5,581 nucleotides of DNA. Origin: Actinomycetes bacterium. Lineage in GTDB: Bacteria; Actinomycetota; CALGFH01. The stretch spans positions 1 through 5,581 of the forward strand of contig JASLBL010000389.1 of the NCBI GenBank assembly GCA_030146615.1, given 5' to 3'. Position 1 is the first letter of the stretch. Each line of letters starts with the position of its first letter. Shown here in pieces: positions 1-4,762 of the stretch. Under the pieces are notes generated by a model. It did not search any database. It worked only from the letters and a program-made list of their open reading frames with translations, and had not been told where the DNA came from. The position numbers and the translations under genes are program-made.

Positions 1-2
1 CG

Positions 3-1592
3 GCCGCGTTTCTGCAGCGCTCGGTAGCGCTGACACGAGACCCGGCGCGACGGACGGAGCGCGCGCTGGCCGCGGCCCAGGCCAGCCTCCAGGCCGGCGC
101 GTTCGACGCGGCGCTCGGGCTCCTGGCCACGGCGGAGGCCACAGCGCTCGACGAGTTCCAGCGTGCCCGGGTGGACCTGCTACGGGCCCACGTCGCCTTC
201 ATCTCGTTTACTGGCAGCGATGCTCCCGCGCTGCTGCTGAAGGCGGCGAGGCGGCTCGAGCCGTTCGACCTGGAGCTCGCGCGCGACACCTACCTGACCG
301 CCCACGGCGCGGCGCTCGTCGCCGGGCATCTCGCGGGAGAAAATGTCCTCCTGGAGATCTGCCGCGCCGTGCGGGCGCTCCCTCCACCGCCGGGTACTCC
401 GCGTCCCCTCGACCTGCTGCTTGACGGCCTCGCTCTGCTGACCACCGAGGGACACGCCGCCGCCACTCCGACGTTGCAGCGAGCAGCGAAAGCGATCGCC
501 GACATCCCCGTGGAAGACGTCCTGCTGTGGGGCTGGATAGCGTCGTCCGCCAGCGCTCTCCTGTGGGACATCGAGGGTATGCGCGCGAGCGCCGCGCGAG
601 AGGTCCGGCTCCTCCGCGACGCTGGCGCGCTTGCGGCGCTGCCAGCCTCCCTCTCCAATTTGGCGATAGCAACCGCATGGATGGGCGACTTCGCGGATGC
701 CGCCTCGCTCATCGCGGAGACCGACAGCGTGGCGGCGGCGACCGGGAGCCGCCAGGCGCCCTACGCCTTGCTGAGGCTCCGGGCACTGCAGGGGAGGGAG
801 GCCGAGGCCTCCACGGCGATAGCGACCGCCACCGAGCTGGCCGCGCCCGGGCAAGGGCTGGCGGCGGCGTGGGCGCACTGGGCGGCCGCCGTCCTCTACA
901 ACGGCCTCGCCCGCTACGAGGAGGCAGCATCCGCGGCCCGGCAAGCCACCGCAGACCTCCGCAGCTGGTCGTCCATGTGGGTGCTGCCCGAGCTGGTCGA
1001 GGCGGCCGTGCGCGCAGGAGAGGCCGAGCTCGCCCGTGACGCGCTCGAGCGGCTGGCGGAGAGGACCCAGCCCTGCGGCACCGACTTCGCGCTCGGCATC
1101 GAGGCGCGCTCCCGGGCGCTGCTGAGCGACGGCGCGGGCGCCGACGACTTGTATCGCGAAGCGATCGATCGGCTGCGCCGTACCCGGCTCCGTCCCGAAC
1201 TCGCCCGCGCGCAGCTGCTCTATGGCGAGCGGCTCCGCCGCGAGGGCCGCCGCGTTGATGCGCGCGAGCAGCTACGCACCGCCCACGCCATGTTCGCCGC
1301 GATCGGCATGGAGGCCTTCGCCGAGCGCGCCCGCCGAGAGCTGCTGGCCACCGGCGAGCGGGTGCGCAAGCGCACCGTGGAGACCAGTAGTGAGCTGACC
1401 GCCCAGGAGGCCCTGATCGCGCGGCTGGCCCGGGACGGTCTCTCCAACCCGGAGATCGGCACCCGGCTGTTCATCAGTGCGCGCACGGTCAAGTACCACC
1501 TGGGCAAAGTGTTCACCAAGCTGGACATCAGCTCCCGCGCCCAGCTGCATCGGGCCCTGCCCAGCGACCCGACCACCGTCCGGTCGGGCTAG
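3..1592 (+). CDS. LuxR-family (LAL-type) transcriptional regulator, C-terminal part
   Basis: Partial gene. The frame is open without a stop from base 3 to the TAG at 1590-1592 (529 visible residues), so the GTG at 171 is internal and the real start lies left of the window. The last ~56 residues (about 464-519 of the visible part, bases 1392-1560) are a LuxR/GerE helix-turn-helix: ELTAQE opening, LSNPEIGTRLFIS, then the recognition helix ARTVKYHLGKVFTKL and the closing SSRAQL. The ~460 residues before it are Ala/Leu/Arg-rich helical repeats of TPR type (for example FDAALGLLATAEA, ARYEEAASAARQA). This matches large LAL regulators, which carry an AAA/STAND ATPase at the N-terminus, a helical sensor arm and a C-terminal DNA-binding domain. 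The ATPase part is inferred from the family and is not in view. It acts in the cytoplasm as a DNA-binding activator; the ligand is unknown. The epoxide hydrolase follows 197 bp downstream on the same strand and is a possible target. Confidence 0.93.
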   Translation, partial: AAFLQRSVALTRDPARRTERALAAAQASLQAGAFDAALGLLATAEATALDEFQRARVDLLRAHVAFISFTGSDAPALLLKAARRLEPFDLELARDTYLTAHGAALVAGHLAGENVLLEICRAVRALPPPPGTPRPLDLLLDGLALLTTEGHAAATPTLQRAAKAIADIPVEDVLLWGWIASSASALLWDIEGMRASAAREVRLLRDAGALAALPASLSNLAIATAWMGDFADAASLIAETDSVAAATGSRQAPYALLRLRALQGREAEASTAIATATELAAPGQGLAAAWAHWAAAVLYNGLARYEEAASAARQATADLRSWSSMWVLPELVEAAVRAGEAELARDALERLAERTQPCGTDFALGIEARSRALLSDGAGADDLYREAIDRLRRTRLRPELARAQLLYGERLRREGRRVDAREQLRTAHAMFAAIGMEAFAERARRELLATGERVRKRTVETSSELTAQEALIARLARDGLSNPEIGTRLFISARTVKYHLGKVFTKLDISSRAQLHRALPSDPTTVRSG

Positions 1593-1739
1593 CCGCGGCC
1601 AGTCGGCGCGCTGCCGGGCCACGACTGTCCACTCGGACTGTCCAGTGGCCGGACGCGAACGCCGGTCGGCGCCAACGACACTTGGCCGGCCGCGTGCGCC
1701 GTGTCGACACAGCAAATTGCGACGAATGTCCCGGACGGT

Positions 1740-1756
1740 CGACGGGTTGCCCGTCG
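1740..1756 (+). promoter_or_regulatory. Short perfect hairpin in the hydrolase leader
   Basis: CGACGGG (1740-1746) and CCCGTCG (1750-1756) are exact reverse complements separated by a 3-base TTG loop, giving a strong 7-bp GC-rich stem. No T-run follows, so it does not look like an intrinsic terminator. It lies between the likely promoter region and the ribosome binding site, so it could be an operator or a leader RNA structure. The structure is seen; the role is inferred. Confidence 0.4.
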
Positions 1757-1775
1757 GGTTGTCCCCTGCACCGAT

Positions 1776-1781
1776 GAGAGG
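1776..1781 (+). promoter_or_regulatory. Ribosome binding site of the epoxide hydrolase
   Basis: GAGAGG ends 8 bases before the ATG at 1790. This purine-rich Shine-Dalgarno sequence supports that ATG as the start. Confidence 0.7.
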
Positions 1782-1789
1782 AAACGGCA

Positions 1790-3061
1790 ATGTCTGAGAG
1801 CACCACGGCCGGCCCACGTCCCACATCGCCAGGCGCAGCGACCGAGGACGCCACCATCCGCCCCTTCCACGTCAGCGTCCCCGAGGCGGAGCTCGAGGAC
1901 CTGCGGGCGCGCATCGCGGCGACGCGCTGGCCCGAAAAGGAGACCGTCGAGGACACGTCGCAGGGCGTGCAGCTCGCGACGATGCAGGCACTCGCGCGCT
2001 ATTGGGCGACCGAGTACGACTGGCGCAAGTGCGAGGCGAGGCTGAACGCCGTGCCGCAGTTCATCACCGAGATCGACGGGCTGGACATCCACTTCGTCCA
2101 CGTTCGCTCCAAGCACGAAGACGCGCTGCCACTCGTCGTCTGCCACGGATGGCCCGGCTCGTTCATCGAGCAGCTGAAGATCGTCGATCTGCTCACCGAC
2201 CCGACCGCGCACGGCGCGAGCGCGTCGGACGCCTTCCACGTGGTGATCCCAAACATGCCGGGCTACGGGTTCTCGGGCAAGCCGACCACGACCGGGTGGG
2301 GCCCGATCCGCATCGCGGGCGCGTGGGTCGAGCTGATGAAGCGCCTCGGCTACGCGCAGTTCGTGGCGGCAGGCGGCGACTGGGGCGGGGTCGTCGTCGA
2401 GGTGATGGCCGGCGGCCGCGACGCCCCCGCGTCGCCTGAGCCGGCACCGCCGGAGCTGCTCGGGATCCACACCAACTTCGCTGGGGTGGTTCCGCCCGAG
2501 ATCGACAAGGCAATCCAGACCGGCAGCCCGCTGCCGTCCGATCTCTCAGACGACGAACGACGCGCGACAGAGCAGCTGGGCTTCCTCTATCAGCACGTGG
2601 CCTACGGGCTCATGATGGGTACGCGCCCGCAGACGCTGTACGGACTGGCCGACTCACCCGTCGACCTGGCGGCGTTCATGCTCGACCACGACGCGGCGAG
2701 CTACGAGCTGATCTCTCGCGTCTTTGTCGATGGGGCCCAGGAAGGCCTGACCCGCGACGATGTGCTCGACAACATCACGCTGTTCTGGTTGACGAACACG
2801 GGGGTCTCCGCCTCGCGCCTGTACTGGGAGTGGCTGTCCCGGGACAAGGGCACCTACCTCTCCGTCAAGAACGTCACCGTCCCGGTCGCCGTGAGCGTCT
2901 TCCCCGACGAGGTCTACCAGGCGCCGCGGAGCTGGGCGGAGCAGGCGTACCCCAACCTCATCCACTTCAACGAGGTCGACAGAGGCGGGCACTTCGCCGC
3001 CTGGGAGCAGCCGGAGCTGTACGCCTCCGAGCTGCGCGCGGGGCTCCGCTCGCTTCGCTAG
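1790..3061 (+). CDS. Epoxide hydrolase (EPHX1/EphA-like alpha/beta hydrolase)
   Basis: 423 residues, complete. It opens epoxides with water to diols through an Asp-ester intermediate. Residues 1-20 are a Ser/Thr/Pro/Ala-rich tail. Residues ~22-130 form the epoxide-hydrolase N-terminal domain (IRPFHVSVPEAELEDLRARI, ATRWP), followed by the alpha/beta-hydrolase fold. Visible motifs are the oxyanion motif HGWPGS at 119-124, PGYGFS at 157-162, and the nucleophile elbow GGDWG with Asp197. The cap carries TRPQTLYGLADSPVDLAAF at about 278-296, with candidate acid-donor tyrosines Tyr272 and Tyr345. FPDE places the acid at Glu374 and GGHFAAWEQPE the base at His401. The Glu-His spacing of 27 equals that remembered for rat microsomal epoxide hydrolase (Glu404/His431). 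There is no membrane anchor, so it should be cytosolic. About 9 extra residues (near 208-218) follow the nucleophile helix. The redoxin downstream is probably co-transcribed. The natural substrate cannot be told; detoxification is the usual role. Confidence 0.95.
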   Translation: MSESTTAGPRPTSPGAATEDATIRPFHVSVPEAELEDLRARIAATRWPEKETVEDTSQGVQLATMQALARYWATEYDWRKCEARLNAVPQFITEIDGLDIHFVHVRSKHEDALPLVVCHGWPGSFIEQLKIVDLLTDPTAHGASASDAFHVVIPNMPGYGFSGKPTTTGWGPIRIAGAWVELMKRLGYAQFVAAGGDWGGVVVEVMAGGRDAPASPEPAPPELLGIHTNFAGVVPPEIDKAIQTGSPLPSDLSDDERRATEQLGFLYQHVAYGLMMGTRPQTLYGLADSPVDLAAFMLDHDAASYELISRVFVDGAQEGLTRDDVLDNITLFWLTNTGVSASRLYWEWLSRDKGTYLSVKNVTVPVAVSVFPDEVYQAPRSWAEQAYPNLIHFNEVDRGGHFAAWEQPELYASELRAGLRSLR

Positions 3062-3193
3062 ATGTCGGTCTTCGCACGTGTGCACTTGCCCTCGCTCGGC
3101 GCGGCGACCGGGTGGCTCAACTCCGAGCCACCCGGCCTCCGCCGAGGGAGGCTCGGCGTACTTGATCGGCGTGCTCGGCGTCCCGCCTTGTAA
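3062..3193 (+). pseudogene. Truncated N-terminal remnant of a second DipZ-like redoxin gene
   Basis: A 43-codon frame runs from an ATG directly after the hydrolase stop (TAG-ATG) to a TAA that overlaps the next gene's ribosome binding site. Residues 9-23 read LPSLGAATGWLNSEP and align without gaps to MPSLDSAIGWLNSRP of the redoxin downstream (10 of 15 identical). PGLRRGR then matches AGLRGR after a loss of about three codons. The DNA shares a 15-base identical run (3109-3123 and 3332-3346). Differences elsewhere include synonymous third positions (ccc/cct, tcg/tcc), which fits an older coding paralogue. After about residue 30 similarity fades, and the thioredoxin core and WTYTC active site are missing. 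It is either a decayed duplicate or a small translated leader that couples the flanking genes. The similarity is seen directly; the history is inferred. Confidence 0.6.
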
Positions 3194-3197
3194 GGAG
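3192..3197 (+). promoter_or_regulatory. Ribosome binding site deciding the redoxin start
   Basis: AAGGAG lies 6 bases before the ATG at 3204 and is close to the ideal Shine-Dalgarno sequence. It decides for 3204 rather than the in-frame GTG at 3078, whose extra 42 residues resemble no family sequence and are read from the remnant in a different frame. The TAA of the preceding small frame overlaps this site, a layout that allows translational coupling. Confidence 0.8.
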
Positions 3198-3203
3198 CGA
3201 CCG

Positions 3204-4259
3204 ATGGACCAGGAGGCAAGCGAATGGACGAGGTTCCTCAGAAGAGCCAACCAGCTCTTCCGCGCGACCACGCACCCCGCGGCGGTCCAGTTGCCCGTTG
3301 AAGGAAGGATGCCTTCCCTCGACAGCGCGATCGGGTGGCTCAACTCGCGGCCATTGACGGCAGCCGGTCTGCGCGGCCGCGTCGTCTTGGTCAACTTCTG
3401 GACCTACACCTGCATCAACTGGCTCCGCACCCTGCCCTACCTCCGCGCCTGGTCCGACAAGTACCAGGACCAGGGCCTGGTGGTCATCGGCGTGCACACG
3501 CCGGAGTTCGACGTCGAGCACGACCTCGACAACGTCCGCCGAGCCGCCAAGGACCTGCGGGTTACCTATCCGATCGCGATCGACAGCGACTATGGGATCT
3601 GGAATGCCTTCGGGAACCGCTATTGGCCGGCGTTCTACTTCGTCGATACGCAAGGACAGATCCGGCACCACCGCTTCGGCGAGGGCGAGTACGAGCAGTC
3701 CGAGATGATCCTGCAGCAACTGCTGGCCGAGGTCGGCAGCGGTGGCATCGGCGAGGACCTGGTGTCGGTCGATCCCGGTGGGGTTGAAGCCGCTGCCGAC
3801 TGGGACAGCTTGTGGTCCCCGGAGAACTATCTCGGCTACCAGCGCACCCAGAACTTCGCCTCTCCCGACGGTGCGGTGTTGGGTACGCGGCAGGTCTACG
3901 CTGTCCCCGCGCGGTTGCGGCTCAACCATTGGGCCCTTGCTGGAGACTGGACGGTCGAGCGGCAGGCCATCGTGCTCAACGAGGCCGGTGGGCGGATCGT
4001 CTACCGCTTTCACGCTCGCGATCTGCACCTGGTCATGGGACCGGCCGCGCCAGGGAGTCCCATCCGGTTTCGGGTGCTGCTCGACGGGCAGCCGGTGGTC
4101 GCCGCGCACGGCGTCGACGTCGACGACCAGGGCAACGCCACGGTCACCGAACCACGCCTGTACCAGCTCGTCCGCCAGCCTGGCCTGGTTACCGAGCGCA
4201 CCTTCGAGATCACCTTCCTCGACCCAGGCGTCCACGCCTACGCCTTCACCTTCGGCTAG
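3204..4259 (+). CDS. Redoxin/thioredoxin-like protein with DipZ-type C-terminal domain
   Basis: 351 residues. After a leader segment (1-35), GRMPSLDSAIGWLNSRPL opens a thioredoxin-fold domain (~36-180). The strand VVLVNFWTYT leads to the active site C70-I-N-W73, followed by GLVVIGVHTPEF, YPIAIDSDYGIW, the cis-proline strand YWPAFYFVD (Pro142) and GEGEYEQSE. Residues ~195-351 (ENYLGYQRTQNFASPDG, NHWALAGDWTVE, YRFHARDLHLVMGP, VLLDGQPV, ending HAYAFTFG) match the beta-rich thioredoxin-like C-terminal domain found in DipZ (Rv2874 type). The CcdA-like membrane part of DipZ is absent, and no signal peptide or membrane helix is visible, so it should be cytosolic. The second active-site cysteine is Trp73, and Cys70 is the only cysteine in the protein. 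A classical dithiol oxidoreductase is therefore unlikely; a one-cysteine peroxidase-like or mixed-disulfide role is possible. It sits 142 bp after the hydrolase, probably in the same operon. Confidence 0.9.
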   Translation: MDQEASEWTRFLRRANQLFRATTHPAAVQLPVEGRMPSLDSAIGWLNSRPLTAAGLRGRVVLVNFWTYTCINWLRTLPYLRAWSDKYQDQGLVVIGVHTPEFDVEHDLDNVRRAAKDLRVTYPIAIDSDYGIWNAFGNRYWPAFYFVDTQGQIRHHRFGEGEYEQSEMILQQLLAEVGSGGIGEDLVSVDPGGVEAAADWDSLWSPENYLGYQRTQNFASPDGAVLGTRQVYAVPARLRLNHWALAGDWTVERQAIVLNEAGGRIVYRFHARDLHLVMGPAAPGSPIRFRVLLDGQPVVAAHGVDVDDQGNATVTEPRLYQLVRQPGLVTERTFEITFLDPGVHAYAFTFG

Positions 4260-4652
4260 GTCGGGGACACGTGGACAGCTGGGTGACCGATTTCCTCGCC
4301 GCGCCATGACGACGAGCGGCCTTCCCGGTTGGAACCCCTCCAGAGCGTGCGCGCCGGGTCCAGGAGGTCGCCTACTACCAGGCCGGCCTATCCGCGTCGA
4401 CCCGCCGCAATCCACAGCCGCCGCGGCGGACACCGCGCAGCCGCCATTCGCCAAGCTCACGGAGCGACCGGATCTGGCATCGCCTCGCCGCCGCCGGCTG
4501 TCATCGCTTGCTCAGGTGGTCATTCTCGGGGTCATTCCACAGGCCACAACTCAACCGGACTAGACCGGACTCACCAGAAGCGCCGCCCAACCTGACCTGG
4601 CCAGACCTAACTGAACCGTAGAGAACACAAGATTGGCAGTTATCTCCTAAAC
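4260..4652. other. Non-coding or decayed stretch between the redoxin gene and the insertion sequence
   Basis: No frame here has a convincing start, ribosome binding site and family resemblance together. The + frame open from 4310 to the TAG at 4619-4621 contains VQEVAYYQAGLSASTRR (4358-4408). This recalls the opening of the N-terminal core-binding domain of tyrosine recombinases (AGLSxxTRR), but the match is short and the rest does not continue it. A run of degenerate 10-bp repeats occupies 4554-4619. Composition becomes AT-richer from about 4605 to 4652. No terminator with a T-run was found after the redoxin gene. Confidence 0.4.
4554..4619. repeat. Degenerate 10-bp repeats in two helically phased blocks
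   Basis: ACCGGACTAG (4554-4563) and ACCGGACTCA (4564-4573) are adjacent near-identical copies. After a 16-base gap come ACCTGACCTG (4590-4599), GCCAGACCTA (4600-4609) and ACTGAACCGT (4610-4619), related at most positions. Each block repeats every 10 bp, about one helical turn. The block ends 33 bp before the probable insertion-sequence end. Function is unknown: protein-binding array, remnant of a mobile-element end, or chance in a low-complexity stretch. Confidence 0.35.
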
Positions 4653-4680
4653 GGCTCTTCTCACCGATCCGTGGGTGTCT
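4653..4680 (+). repeat. Probable left terminal inverted repeat of the ISL3 element
   Basis: The sequence begins GGCTCTTCTCACC and continues to about 4680. It has the GG(C)TCTTC opening typical of ISL3-family termini and lies upstream of the transposase in the right orientation. The partner repeat is not in the window, so the inner boundary is approximate. Confidence 0.5.
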
Positions 4681-4720
4681 TGAGGGTCTGATGTGACTGC
4701 ACGCCGCTGCCCGTCTACGG

Positions 4721-4749
4721 TTCCGGCTCTCTGAGGGCTGGATCCGGAA
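4721..4749 (+). promoter_or_regulatory. Inverted repeat just before the transposase ribosome binding site
   Basis: TTCCGG (4721-4726) and CCGGAA (4744-4749) are exact reverse complements around a 17-base loop. The right arm touches the purine-rich ribosome binding site AGAAGGG (4749-4755). As RNA, such a structure could limit transposase translation, which is common in insertion sequences. The stem is short, so this may be chance. Confidence 0.3.
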
Positions 4750-4755
4750 GAAGGG
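4749..4755 (+). promoter_or_regulatory. Ribosome binding site deciding the transposase GTG start
   Basis: AGAAGGG lies 7 bases before the GTG at 4763. The frame has a TGA at 4694-4696 and no ATG or other good start in between, so this site fixes the GTG as the start. Confidence 0.65.
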
Positions 4756-4762
4756 AAACGGC

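Larger units (their letters stand above)
1593..1789 (+). promoter_or_regulatory. Intergenic region upstream of the epoxide hydrolase, likely promoter/operator
   Basis: This 197-bp gap is the largest non-coding stretch before the hydrolase and redoxin genes, so it is the natural place for their promoter. It contains a 9-bp direct repeat GACTGTCCA (1623-1631 and 1636-1644), a perfect 10-bp palindrome GTGTCGACAC (1701-1710), and a hairpin CGACGGG-TTG-CCCGTCG (1740-1756) that ends 19 bp before the ribosome binding site. The stretch around 1711-1727 (AGCAAATTGCGACGAAT) is locally AT-richer than its surroundings. No -35/-10 pair with good spacing could be named. No U-tract terminator for the upstream regulator gene was seen. 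Confidence 0.45.

Noticed and set aside
1589..2470. 293-residue minus-strand frame over the intergenic region and the hydrolase start
   Set aside because: It is antisense to the hydrolase with its clear HGWPGS and GGDWG motifs. The translation is Arg/Ala/Val-rich without family features.
3078..3203. 42-residue N-terminal extension of the redoxin from a GTG at 3078
   Set aside because: The extension resembles no signal peptide or family sequence. The same DNA encodes the paralogue remnant in another frame, and AAGGAG before the ATG at 3204 gives a better start.
4418..4429. Perfect 12-bp palindrome CCGCCGCGGCGG as a terminator or operator
   Set aside because: It is a low-complexity GC run with no loop and no following T-run, and such palindromes are frequent by chance at this GC content.
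3117..4460. 447-residue open frame on the minus strand
   Set aside because: It lies fully antisense to the redoxin gene, whose family motifs are unambiguous. Long antisense frames are expected in GC-rich codon-biased DNA, and the translation shows no recognisable domain.
3742..4563. 273-residue plus-strand frame overlapping the redoxin end and the non-coding stretch
   Set aside because: It overlaps the conserved C-terminal domain of the redoxin out of frame, and its translation is Ser/Arg/Pro/Thr-rich low complexity.
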